From Aequorivita sp. (GTDB lineage: Bacteria > Bacteroidota > Bacteroidia > Flavobacteriales > Flavobacteriaceae), in the NCBI GenBank assembly GCA_024637015.1, contig JAGXGE010000031.1, positions 62,001-126,000 on the forward strand: a stretch of 64,000 bases of DNA, in the 5' to 3' direction. Of this stretch, positions 1 through 8,016 are shown in pieces. Both the position numbers and the translations under genes were made by a program. Below the pieces are notes generated by a model. It ran no database searches, had not been told where the DNA came from, and was given only the letters and a program-made list of their open reading frames with translations. The first letter of the stretch is position 1. Each line of letters starts with the position of its first letter.

Positions 1-584
1 TTGTAACACCTCCTTTTGCAGGGTATGTTTCTGGACATTCCACATTTTCGAGAGCCGCAGCTGAAGTTATGAGCATGCTAACGGGAAATGAATATTTTCC
101 TGGAGGAATGGGGATTTTTGATATTCAGAAAAATGAATTTTTAGTTTTTGAAGAAGGCCCAAGTAAAAGTTTCCAATTGCAATGGGCGACCTATAAAGAT
201 GCTTCAGACCAATGCAGTCTTTCGCGGATTTGGGGAGGCATTCATCCACCCGTGGATGATATTGCTGGAAGAAGAATTGGTTACGAAATAGGGGTTGAAG
301 CTTTTTCGTTTGCCGAAAAATATTTCACTGGCGAAATTGCTGAAAACGGCGTAGTTTTTCCAAATCCCGCAGATGAAAAAATTACCATTCTTTACAAAAC
401 CGATAGAAATTTTGAACTAGTTATTTTTGATGTTTTGGGCAGAAAAGTACTTTCTTCAAACACAAATTTTAATATAAATAATGAGTTTAAATTGGACGTA
501 TCCAGTCTACGTCCAGGTTTATATTTCTTCAGTTTACGCGATGGAAAGAAGAAAGTGTGGACCCAAAAACTTCTGAAAAATTAA
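1..584 (+). CDS. Secreted PAP2/vanadium haloperoxidase-like protein, C-terminal part, with T9SS sorting domain
   Basis: The 5' end lies outside the window; the visible frame begins at base 3 and gives 193 residues. It opens with GYVSGHSTFSRAAAEV, the conserved active-site segment (SGH plus a following histidine context) of the vanadium haloperoxidase / type 2 phosphatidic acid phosphatase superfamily, and continues with an HPPVDDIAGRRIGYEIG stretch, also typical of the haloperoxidase C-terminus. The last 75 or so residues (from VVFPNPADEK) form a type A sorting domain of the type IX secretion system, so the mature protein should be exported across the outer membrane and anchored or released. 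The stop overlaps the stop of the convergent gene by 4 bases. Substrate cannot be told; it may be a phosphatase-like relative rather than a true haloperoxidase. Confidence 0.8.
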   Translation, partial: VTPPFAGYVSGHSTFSRAAAEVMSMLTGNEYFPGGMGIFDIQKNEFLVFEEGPSKSFQLQWATYKDASDQCSLSRIWGGIHPPVDDIAGRRIGYEIGVEAFSFAEKYFTGEIAENGVVFPNPADEKITILYKTDRNFELVIFDVLGRKVLSSNTNFNINNEFKLDVSSLRPGLYFFSLRDGKKKVWTQKLLKN

Positions 585-1282
585 TTTTCAACTTCTTTTT
601 TCACTGAAATATTAGTGAAATATAATTTGAGGTTCCCGGTGCTATCTTTGTGCATTTTTGCAATTTCAAGTCCTTTGAAGTTTTCATAGTCTTCCCAAGT
701 TGTGCTCATAGAAACAGCTTCGGAATTCCCTTGTCTGTAATTCCATTCCTTTATTTTATAATTCTTGTCGTAGAAAAAATCATACGCATCGCCGGGAGTA
801 TAGCCACCATCATTGCCATAAACAATCGTCAGTTGGTTCAAAGTATCTTTTGAAATTGGCGACACCACATTTTCCTTTTCGGAAAATGAAGTTCCTTCAT
901 CCCACATTATTTGATAGGGTGCAAGCAACCAGTATTTATCATTTATGAAAGCTCTGTCTGTTTTCATAGTTAAGCTGTCCATTTTTAAACGGTTGTAATT
1001 CAAAGTGTCTTTTGCAGACATAAATCTTACATCTTCGGTTTTTGGTTTCCAAACCCATGAGCGGTCAAAATGGTTTTCACCCCGATCTACATTAAAAGTG
1101 AAAGCTATTTCTGAAACGTTTTTCCATACATCAAAACCATTGGCACGGGCAATTTTTTCTGCTGTGTTTTCCGCCATAGCAATGCTGTCCGTTGAAGTGT
1201 CTTCCATATTTACATTACTGTTTTTCTTTGAATTGCACGAAAAAAGGGTTGTCACAATAAGTATTGATAAAACTGTTTTCAT
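581..1282 (-). CDS. Hypothetical lipoprotein
   Basis: A 233-residue protein starting at MKTVLSILIVTTLFSC, a clear lipoprotein signal with the lipobox cysteine at residue 16. An upstream in-frame start would add 19 residues in front of the signal and is unlikely. The mature part is charged and soluble, with a short acidic linker (about residues 20-40) followed by a domain rich in aromatic residues and beta-prone segments. I do not recognise a named family with confidence; the overall look (a mid-size periplasmic lipoprotein with WVWKPKTEDVRF and GNDGGYTPGDAYDFF stretches) resembles lipoproteins of unknown function common in Flavobacteriaceae. It ends tail to tail with the haloperoxidase-like gene, sharing four bases. 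Confidence 0.75.
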   Translation of the reverse strand: MKTVLSILIVTTLFSCNSKKNSNVNMEDTSTDSIAMAENTAEKIARANGFDVWKNVSEIAFTFNVDRGENHFDRSWVWKPKTEDVRFMSAKDTLNYNRLKMDSLTMKTDRAFINDKYWLLAPYQIMWDEGTSFSEKENVVSPISKDTLNQLTIVYGNDGGYTPGDAYDFFYDKNYKIKEWNYRQGNSEAVSMSTTWEDYENFKGLEIAKMHKDSTGNLKLYFTNISVKKEVEN

Positions 1283-1373
1283 AAAAATTTTATTAAAAAA
1301 AATGCTGATTAGATATTGTAAAGGTACTGAAACCTTCACCTTTTAATATAATTCGTATTTTTAAAGAAAAAAT

Positions 1374-1655
1374 ATGGATTTAAAAGTAGAAGACAACAAA
1401 TCTAAAAACCGATTTGAAGCACACGTCGAGGGGAAAGTAGCCATTATTGCCTACGAAAAAGATGGCAATACACTGAAATTGATTCATACCGAAGTACCCG
1501 AATCTTTGGAAGGAAAGGGAATAGCGTCCCAAATGTTAAAGAAGGTATTGACTACAATCTCAAACTCTGGATATAAAGTGGATCCAGTCTGCCCATTTGT
1601 AAAAAGCTATATTGAGAGGCATCCTGAATGGAAATCGATTCTGAAGATGGAATAA
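1374..1655 (+). CDS. Small GNAT-type N-acetyltransferase (YjdJ/Gtn10-like)
   Basis: A 93-residue single-domain protein. It matches the short GNAT subgroup (COG2388-like): beta strands carrying FEAHVEGKVAIIAYEKDG, then LIHTEVPESLEGKGIASQM, where EGKGIASQML is the pyrophosphate-binding loop (Q/R-x2-G-x-G/A type) that holds acetyl-CoA, and a C-terminal KVDPVCPFVKSYIERHPEW segment characteristic of this subgroup. Likely acetylates a small molecule or protein N-terminus; the substrate is unknown. It stands alone between a divergent lipoprotein gene and a convergent small lipoprotein. Confidence 0.85.
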   Translation: MDLKVEDNKSKNRFEAHVEGKVAIIAYEKDGNTLKLIHTEVPESLEGKGIASQMLKKVLTTISNSGYKVDPVCPFVKSYIERHPEWKSILKME

Positions 1656-1658
1656 AAA

Positions 1659-1790
1659 TTAATCTACAGCGTCTTCAATGTCATCTGCTACGTCTTCTAT
1701 CTCGTCTCCGACTGTTTTTTTCTCACGGCAACTTGTAAAGCCTGTAGTCATAAGCCCCGCAGCGAATAAAATTAAAAATACTTTTTTCAT
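1659..1790 (-). CDS. Tiny acidic lipoprotein
   Basis: A 43-residue product: MKKVFLILFAAGLMTTGFTSC is a lipoprotein signal (lipobox cysteine at residue 21) and the mature peptide is about 23 residues, beginning REKKTVGDEIEDV and ending in DDIEDAVD. It is almost entirely acidic after the cysteine. Small outer-membrane-type lipoproteins like this are frequent in Flavobacteriaceae and have no known function. The gene ends three bases after the convergent acetyltransferase gene. Confidence 0.7.
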   Translation of the reverse strand: MKKVFLILFAAGLMTTGFTSCREKKTVGDEIEDVADDIEDAVD

Positions 1791-1835
1791 GTTTTCATTT
1801 TTTAAATGTTTGATAATTAATTTTTTTAAAAAAAA

Positions 1836-1994
1836 TTACGGTCTGCGACCAGTTGCCAATCGGTATAAAATACCAATAATTGCCAAGACCAATAAAATGT
1901 GAATTAGACTTCCAACTGCTTCCCCGAAACCGAAGAAGCCTACTAGCCATCCTATAATAAGGAGTACTACAATTAACCAGATGATATCACCCAT
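1836..1994 (-). CDS. Lmo0937-family small membrane protein
   Basis: A 52-residue membrane protein, MGDIIWLIVVLLIIGWLVGF followed by FGFGEAVGSLIHILLVLAII and a basic tail LATGRRP. Two transmembrane helices separated by a short glycine-rich loop and the W-x-IGWLxGF pattern match the lmo0937 family (DUF5670), widespread small inner-membrane proteins often linked with stress or envelope homeostasis; no biochemical role is established. It lies 45 bases upstream of the tiny lipoprotein on the same strand and could be co-transcribed with it. Confidence 0.8.
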   Translation of the reverse strand: MGDIIWLIVVLLIIGWLVGFFGFGEAVGSLIHILLVLAIIGILYRLATGRRP

Positions 1995-2153
1995 AGTAAT
2001 AAGTTTTTAAAGTTAGTATGTTTAAAACTACAACAAAACCCTTCATATCTAAATCTTTTTAACCGAGGTTTAACGAATTTGGCAAAAAAACACGAATATT
2101 GTTAGTAATATTATTTTTTGAGTTAATCTTCTACTTTTATAAAAAATGAGAAT

Positions 2154-2951
2154 ATGGATCATTTCCAAAAATTTGAGATCAATAGAAATACTTGGAATAC
2201 AAAAGTAAACATTCACGCAAAAAGTGATTTTTACGACTTGGACAATTTTAAAAAGGGTAAATCTTCTCTAAATAAATATGAATTGGAAGCTTTGGGCGAT
2301 ATTTCTAACAAGAATCTGTTACATCTTCAATGCCATTTTGGTCAGGATACATTGAGTTTTTCAAGAATGGGAGCAAAGTGCACAGGGGTTGATATTTCTG
2401 ACGAAGGAATCAAGTTGGCAACACAACTAAACTCTGAATTAATGCTCGACGCAAATTTTGTGTGCTGTAATGTTTTGGATACTTCAAAATATATATCAGA
2501 AAAATTCGATATTGTTTTTACAAGCTATGGTACTATTGGCTGGTTGCCAGACTTGGGGCCTTGGGCACAAATGATATCTGAAAGATTAAATCCCGGTGGC
2601 TTCTTTTATATTGTTGAATTCCATCCCATTGCGTGGATGTTTGATTATACTGTTTGGCCACCGGTTATGAAATATGGCTACCAACAAAAAGAAGCCATTT
2701 ATGAAGAATACGAAGGAACCTATGCGGACAAGGATTCAAAAATGGTAAGCAAAGAGTACGGCTGGAACCACAGTTTGGGTGAAGTGATTACCTCGCTTTC
2801 GGAAGCTGGGTTACATATAGAATATTTAAAGGAGCACGATGCTTCTCCCTATGATATTTTTCCGGGATTGTTGAAAAATTCTGAAGGGATGTTTGAATTA
2901 AACTCGAAACTATATCCACTTATTTATGAGCTGAGAGCTATAAAAAATTAA
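2154..2951 (+). CDS. Class I SAM-dependent methyltransferase
   Basis: A 265-residue Rossmann-fold methyltransferase. Motif I is LLHLQCHFGQDTL near residue 58, a variant of the usual ExGxGxG loop in which a histidine/glutamine version (LQCHFGQDT) is typical of one COG2226-like subgroup. The acidic loop after strand 2 is CTGVDISDEGI, and FDIVFTSYGTIGWLPDLG is the motif IV/post-IV region. The C-terminal half contains a proline- and tyrosine-rich cap. The substrate is unknown; neighbours do not suggest one, and there is no operon partner. Confidence 0.85.
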   Translation: MDHFQKFEINRNTWNTKVNIHAKSDFYDLDNFKKGKSSLNKYELEALGDISNKNLLHLQCHFGQDTLSFSRMGAKCTGVDISDEGIKLATQLNSELMLDANFVCCNVLDTSKYISEKFDIVFTSYGTIGWLPDLGPWAQMISERLNPGGFFYIVEFHPIAWMFDYTVWPPVMKYGYQQKEAIYEEYEGTYADKDSKMVSKEYGWNHSLGEVITSLSEAGLHIEYLKEHDASPYDIFPGLLKNSEGMFELNSKLYPLIYELRAIKN

Positions 2952-3112
2952 TGAGAGCACCCTGTTGATGGGGTTGAGAACATTATTAATTATCTTGATA
3001 ATGATAATATCTATTATCTAAATCATCATCGTTGTTGTCATCTTTATTACAAAAACTGAAAAGCAGAAAAATAAAGTAGAATAGAATGGTTTCATCTTAT
3101 GCAATTTACTAA

Positions 3113-4798
3113 TTATTGCGAACAGCCGGCTTCGGTTTTTATTTGTTCCAAAGTTGGATTATAAGCATTGCCGCTTACAAAATATTGGAGCGTATTATCA
3201 ACATATGTAATTCCTCCTACCGCGATTTTATTTCTTAATTGACAGAAATCTGTCAGACTTATATTGCTTTTGATTTCTAATTCTATACTTCCACTTGGGT
3301 TCAAATTTGATATACCATCTAATGAAATTAAGTTGGGGTTGCTATTAAATTTAAACCCATAAGTACTGCTTAAATTACCAAGTCCTTCCATATTTTGAAT
3401 ATTGCTGAGATTTGAAATCTCCAAAAAACCAATAGTGTTAAAATTTGATAATATCGTGAGATCAGAAATATTCATATTTTTTAAAATTAAATTAGATATA
3501 CTCGCAGGATTTGGTAAATCATTTAAGTTTTCTAATGGAGCGTTACCATCAATCTTAAGGGTTTGAAGGCCTGAAATTCCATTAATTCCTTGTAGATTTC
3601 TTAGATTATTCATATCAATTAATTCTAGCCATTGAAGATTTGAGATGTTCGATAGTGCAGAAAGATTTGAAACAGGAATATTTAACAGTCTTAGATACGT
3701 TGCCGATTCTAAATTAGAAAATCCATTTAACGAAGAAGAAGGTAGATTAAATAAATGTAAAGTCTTAACAGTTCTTAGGTTCGAGAAATTTGAAAAATCT
3801 GTGGCAGGAATATTATTAATAATAAGATCATTGCTAAACATATCTACTGAAAACCCAGTGAGGTCATTGAGGCTTGCATTGTTTTGGATAGCTACATCTA
3901 TACAGTATTGGGAAAAATTATTTATTGCACTTATATTGTTCAGTAGCGAGTTGTTTTCAATATTGAGTTTTGTATTATCATCAGGATCAGAAATAACGTT
4001 CTGTAATCCGTTCAAATTTTGAAGATTCGTATTCTGAATTTTAATGGAATATCCAACCCCTTCAAGAACTTCAAGGCCTGAAATATCATGAATGTCATTT
4101 CCTATTATCTCTAAACCCCCTACGCCTATATAGAAAAAATTATCTGCTTCTTCTTGAGTAGTTATTCTTAAAATCCCGGGATAATAAGGGCTTCTTTCGG
4201 TTCTAAAATTAAACTCCTCAAATATTTGTTGTCCATTTGAGCCGTAAGCAAACACAATCCCATCGTACTGTGTATCATCAATAAGGTTTGTGAAAGTGTA
4301 TTCTGTTTGTGTATATACATCAGCTATTACTTCATCATTTAATACTACTTTATAAACAACATCACCCCATTCCGAAGCGGGAGGTTCGTTCCAAGAAATA
4401 GTGGCTTCATAAATAGAGACATTTTCTATTGCTATTTCCAAGATAAAATTGTTGGGCTGGGTTGTAAAACTAAAGTGAGCAAATGCCTGCTGTCCATTAC
4501 TGCCAGAAGCAAAAACAGTTCCGTTATAAACTTTATTCTGGATGAGATTTGTAAAAGTATACTCGCTGGCTTGTAAGCCACTTAATATTTCTTCGTTGTT
4601 AAGAACAATTTCATAGATCACATTTCCCCATTCTGAAGCTAGAGGTTCATTCCAGGAAATAGTGGCTTCATAAATAGAAATATTGTTTACTGTTACCTCC
4701 ATTTCAAAATTGTATGGATTTACTGGTGGATTATTGTCATCATCAGAACCACAGCTCATAACAATGAATAAACTTAATAGTGCTAAAACCTTTTTCAT
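3113..4798 (-). CDS. Lipoprotein with two fibronectin type III domains and leucine-rich repeats
   Basis: A 561-residue surface lipoprotein: signal MKKVLALLSLFIVMSC with the lipidated cysteine at residue 16 followed by GSDDDNN, the acidic stretch common after the cysteine in exported Bacteroidota lipoproteins. Two FN3-like domains (about residues 30-115 and 117-203) share the phrase IYEATISWNEP and repeat with an offset of 261 bases. The remainder is a set of irregular leucine-rich repeats (LRNLQGINGISGLQTLKI type) like the receptor-L/internalin style repeats, ending with an LTDFCQLRN cap. The product likely binds a protein or glycan at the cell surface. It is the downstream member of a tandem pair, 11 bases after its paralogue. 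Confidence 0.85.
   Translation of the reverse strand: MKKVLALLSLFIVMSCGSDDDNNPPVNPYNFEMEVTVNNISIYEATISWNEPLASEWGNVIYEIVLNNEEILSGLQASEYTFTNLIQNKVYNGTVFASGSNGQQAFAHFSFTTQPNNFILEIAIENVSIYEATISWNEPPASEWGDVVYKVVLNDEVIADVYTQTEYTFTNLIDDTQYDGIVFAYGSNGQQIFEEFNFRTERSPYYPGILRITTQEEADNFFYIGVGGLEIIGNDIHDISGLEVLEGVGYSIKIQNTNLQNLNGLQNVISDPDDNTKLNIENNSLLNNISAINNFSQYCIDVAIQNNASLNDLTGFSVDMFSNDLIINNIPATDFSNFSNLRTVKTLHLFNLPSSSLNGFSNLESATYLRLLNIPVSNLSALSNISNLQWLELIDMNNLRNLQGINGISGLQTLKIDGNAPLENLNDLPNPASISNLILKNMNISDLTILSNFNTIGFLEISNLSNIQNMEGLGNLSSTYGFKFNSNPNLISLDGISNLNPSGSIELEIKSNISLTDFCQLRNKIAVGGITYVDNTLQYFVSGNAYNPTLEQIKTEAGCSQ
4368..4681 (-). repeat. Internal duplication encoding the two FN3 domains
   Basis: The segments 4368-4420 and 4629-4681 are the same sequence with about seven differences in 53 bases, offset by exactly 261 bases (87 codons). 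They encode the copies of the SIYEATISWNEP motif. The high nucleotide identity points to a fairly recent in-frame duplication of one FN3 domain; the paralogous gene next door has only one such domain. Confidence 0.75.
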
Positions 4799-4809
4799 AA
4801 TTATAAATT

Positions 4810-6324
4810 TTACAAACTACACTCAGTTGGCGACTCTACTTGTGGTTCTGTTGGGTTGTAAGCATTGTCATTTACTTGGTATTCTGAATACATTGATGGT
4901 TCTATATAAATTTCGTAACAAGTAGTGTTTTGTACGTAAGTTGTAATTGCGCAAAAATCAGTTAATTGAAGATTTCCATTAATATCAATTAATGCTCGGT
5001 CAGTATTTCCAGAAGATGAATTTAAATTGTTAAGTCCTTCAAGTGTTGTAATTCCATCAAGATTGTTAATCGCTAATTCTTCAATTTTAGTAAGGTTTTC
5101 TAATCCATTAATACTTGTTATACTTGGAAGATTAAATAGATAGAGCCCATATAAGCTAGTAATATTGTTTAATGTAGGTAAGCTATTAATTTGATTTAAA
5201 GAGCTTAGTTGGAGTTTGTTTAGTGAAGTAGTATTGTTAAAAAATGTAAAGTCATTAAGCAGGGGTAGATTGTGAAGTGTTATATCTTCAATAGTAATGT
5301 TGCTTAAAGGATTAAAATTAGATGTTAATGGCAAGTTGTTAAGTTCTAATATATTAATTGAATTGAAATTACTCAAAACGCTAATATCTGTTAGCTGAGG
5401 CGCATTTTTTATTTTAAGTTCCCCAAAAATGGTTGCGTTGCTAAGTGCACTAATATCATTTAATGATGGTACATTTTCTAGTTTCAAACTTTTTAAGGTT
5501 TGAACATTTTGAAATCCATTCAAATTTGTAATGCCAGAGTTTTCAATCGATATGATACACTCATCACAATTTGCTGCTATAGTTGGAAGTAGAATTTCAG
5601 GAGTGCCGTTTAGTTCAAATTTAATGTAACTACCACCAATTGAGAGTGAGCTAATATCGGTTAGACTAGGGTTGTTTTTAATTAATAGCCAGCTTGCTGA
5701 TAGATTTTCCAAGCCATTAAGATTGTTTAGGTTAGAGTTGTCCCAAATCCAGCAAATACCTACATCGATTAAGTTTTCTAGTCCGTCTACATTAGATATC
5801 GTCGCTTGATGAATCCAAAATTGATTAATTGATTTTATGGTTGATAACCCATCTAGGTTTGTTATATCATCACCTGTGTTTGTTGCGGCAATAGTTAATT
5901 CATTTACAGAAGTGTAAGGAGGGAAGTTGTCAACTTCTGTTTGTGTTCTAAGGGTTATGAAACAATTATAGCAATCTGTATTAAAAGGAGTGATTTCTGT
6001 CCTAAACGAAAAATCAGAAAAAGTGCTATTGCCAGATGTGTCTACGGCGAAAATAGAGCCAGAGTATTCATAATCTGAAAAAAGTTGTGTAAAATCCCAA
6101 TGATTGTCTTTGTAGTTTTCTGCTATTACCTCTCCTTCTAAAACTATTTTATAGGAGACTGTTCCCTCAAGACTTAGAGTTGGAGTTGTCCAGTTAATTC
6201 CCGCTTCGTGGTTAGTTATATAACCTACTGTAACATCCATAGTATTTGTGGTGGGTGTTGATTCATCATCCCTTCCACAAGCTAAGAGTGTAATGGCTAA
6301 AAATAAATAAATCAACTTTTTCAT
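4810..6324 (-). CDS. Lipoprotein with one fibronectin type III domain and leucine-rich repeats
   Basis: A 504-residue paralogue of the following gene. Lipoprotein signal MKKLIYLFLAITLLAC (cysteine 16) followed by GRDDEST, one FN3-like domain (about residues 27-110, with NHEAGINWTTP and FSDFSFRTE), a two-cysteine patch (FNTDCYNCFITLRTQ and later CDECIISIENSG) and many leucine-rich repeats such as LTDISVLSNFNSINILEL, closing with LTDFCAI. The same layout and the end motif NAYNPTxxQ in both proteins show common origin. Expected at the outer surface. The gene probably leads a two-gene transcript. Confidence 0.85.
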   Translation of the reverse strand: MKKLIYLFLAITLLACGRDDESTPTTNTMDVTVGYITNHEAGINWTTPTLSLEGTVSYKIVLEGEVIAENYKDNHWDFTQLFSDYEYSGSIFAVDTSGNSTFSDFSFRTEITPFNTDCYNCFITLRTQTEVDNFPPYTSVNELTIAATNTGDDITNLDGLSTIKSINQFWIHQATISNVDGLENLIDVGICWIWDNSNLNNLNGLENLSASWLLIKNNPSLTDISSLSIGGSYIKFELNGTPEILLPTIAANCDECIISIENSGITNLNGFQNVQTLKSLKLENVPSLNDISALSNATIFGELKIKNAPQLTDISVLSNFNSINILELNNLPLTSNFNPLSNITIEDITLHNLPLLNDFTFFNNTTSLNKLQLSSLNQINSLPTLNNITSLYGLYLFNLPSITSINGLENLTKIEELAINNLDGITTLEGLNNLNSSSGNTDRALIDINGNLQLTDFCAITTYVQNTTCYEIYIEPSMYSEYQVNDNAYNPTEPQVESPTECSL

Positions 6325-6396
6325 AACAGTAGCTTTTGCTTTAAAGATACGAATTTATAGAAAGTGTTGCGCTAATTGATGTTAAATGAAAAAAAA

Positions 6397-6424
6397 AGGA
6401 GATTCCGTTTATATGAAATCTCCT
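6397..6424 (-). terminator. Rho-independent terminator after msrA
   Basis: AGGAGATT and AATCTCCT form an 8-bp stem around a 12-base loop; read on the minus strand it is followed by nine T residues. It lies about 25 bases past the msrA stop. Confidence 0.75.
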
Positions 6425-6450
6425 CTGTTAGTTTAAAGTGGTAATTATTA

Positions 6451-7119
6451 CTAATGACTTTCCTTTTTAAGTAACTCAGGAAATTTTTGCTTAAATCTAT
6501 TTAATCGTGGAATAGAAACATTCTGGATATAAGGATTTCCAGGATTGTTTTTTTCATAATTTTGATGATAGTTTTCTGCATCCCAGAATTTTTGAAAAGG
6601 CAAAACTTGGGCTGCAACTTTATCTCCGTCCAATTGTTTATTTAATTCAGCAACCTTTTCATCTATTATTTTTTTCTCTTCATCATTTTGATAAAATATA
6701 ATAGAACGATAGGATTTTCCATTATCGGGGCCTTGGCCGTTTACTTGGGTAACATTTTGCGATCCGAAATACACGTCTACCAATTGGCCAAAGCTTATAA
6801 CTGAAGGGTCATAAATAACTTCTACAGCTTCCGCATGGTCGGCGTGATTTTCATAAGTTGGGTTTTCGGTTTTTCCTCCACTATAACCTGAAATTGCTTC
6901 TTTCACGCCATTTAAACTTTCATACACCGCTTCAACACACCAAAAGCAACCACTGGCGAAATAGGCGCGTTTTAAACCATTTTGTGTCTCGGTCTGAATT
7001 GGAGTCTGTTCCTTTTGGGCAATATTTTCGGTTTCTTTATTTTTGTCGTTCGAAGGTTTGCAGGCACCTTGCAATGTGAAAAGAAAGATACTGGCAACTA
7101 AAACTGTGAATTTTTTCAT
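6451..7119 (-). CDS. msrA: Peptide-methionine (S)-S-oxide reductase, lipoprotein form
   Basis: Repairs methionine-S-sulfoxide in proteins. The 222-residue product begins with an export signal (MKKFTVLVASIFLFTLQGAC, lipidated cysteine at residue 20) and a linker to about residue 48, then the MsrA domain with the active-site motif GCFWCVEAVYESL and the conserved GYSGG and YHQNYEKNN segments. The signal places it in the periplasm or on the outer membrane, where reductant must come from an exported thiol system. No cysteine is present in the C-terminal 130 residues, so the usual resolving cysteine of many MsrA proteins is missing. It is transcribed alone. Confidence 0.95.
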   Translation of the reverse strand: MKKFTVLVASIFLFTLQGACKPSNDKNKETENIAQKEQTPIQTETQNGLKRAYFASGCFWCVEAVYESLNGVKEAISGYSGGKTENPTYENHADHAEAVEVIYDPSVISFGQLVDVYFGSQNVTQVNGQGPDNGKSYRSIIFYQNDEEKKIIDEKVAELNKQLDGDKVAAQVLPFQKFWDAENYHQNYEKNNPGNPYIQNVSIPRLNRFKQKFPELLKKESH

Positions 7120-7184
7120 ATTTAAATGTTTTAGGGAATAAGTCTAAGTTTTTTATTCAACCTTTCAATTAAATTACAAAAAAA

Positions 7185-7207
7185 AGCCTTCACTAAATGT
7201 GAAGGCT
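7185..7207 (-). terminator. Rho-independent terminator
   Basis: A perfect 9-bp stem (AGCCTTCAC / GTGAAGGCT) with a 5-base loop; the minus strand continues into a run of T. It terminates the coiled-coil gene that ends at 7231. Confidence 0.85.
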
Positions 7208-7230
7208 CTGTTATAATTGTGATTGTTTGT

Positions 7231-8013
7231 TTATTTAATTTTTGAGAACATTGCTTCCATCTTCTCGCGTTCCTCGTTAGCAAGATCTGGATCTACCAAA
7301 ATTCGGCCACTGTGCTCATCGGTAATTATTTTTTTACGACCCGCAATTTCCATTTGCACCTGAGGTGGAATGGTAAAGAAAGAGCCACCAGATGCGCCAC
7401 GCTCAACTGCTACAATAGCAAGACCGTTCTTTACATTGGTACGGATTCTTTTATACGCTTTTATAAGACGTGGTTCAATTTGCGATTCGAAACTATCAGA
7501 TTGCTTTATAAGCGTTTGCTCTTCTTTTTCGGTTTCTTTTAAGATCTCATCCAGTTCACTTTGTTTGTGCTTTAAGTGTTCTGAGCGTTCGTCAAAACGA
7601 GATTTTGTTTCTTCGATAACTTGATTTTTCTGCTCTATCTGGGCACGATATTCTTTTATGTTTTTTTCAGCAAGCTGAATTTCAAGTTCCTGAAATTCAA
7701 CTTCTTTACTCAAAGAATTGTATTCGCGATTGTTGCGAACATTGTCCTGCTGTGTAGAATATTTCTTGATAAGTGCTTTAGACTCTTCAATATTATTCTT
7801 TTTTTCCTTGATTTGGTCTTCAATTACTTCAAGGTCTGCTTTCAGTTTTTCAAGACGGGTATTCATACCTGCCACTTCGTCCTCAAGATCTTCAACTTCC
7901 AACGGAAGTTCGCCACGAACGCTTCTTATTTCATCAATTCTTGAATCAATAAGCTGCAGGTCATACAAGGCTCTTAACTTCTCTTCAACAGTAACTTCGG
8001 TTTTTGTTGCCAT
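7231..8013 (-). CDS. Coiled-coil protein of the C4-type zinc ribbon family, ribbon cysteines lost
   Basis: A 260-residue protein. Residues 10-185 are a long antiparallel coiled coil rich in E, K, Q and L. The C-terminal domain (GASGGSFFTIPPQVQMEIAG then ITDEHSGRILVDPDL) aligns with the zinc ribbon of the CT398/CdsZ family, where CxxC pairs normally flank this region, but here no cysteine exists in the entire protein. The family links coiled coils to nucleic-acid or secretion-related functions in other bacteria; in Flavobacteria its role is unknown. It lies 3 bases downstream of the Nif3-like gene on the same strand, a pairing often kept in Bacteroidota. Confidence 0.85.
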   Translation of the reverse strand: MATKTEVTVEEKLRALYDLQLIDSRIDEIRSVRGELPLEVEDLEDEVAGMNTRLEKLKADLEVIEDQIKEKKNNIEESKALIKKYSTQQDNVRNNREYNSLSKEVEFQELEIQLAEKNIKEYRAQIEQKNQVIEETKSRFDERSEHLKHKQSELDEILKETEKEEQTLIKQSDSFESQIEPRLIKAYKRIRTNVKNGLAIVAVERGASGGSFFTIPPQVQMEIAGRKKIITDEHSGRILVDPDLANEEREKMEAMFSKIK

Positions 8014-8016
8014 AAA

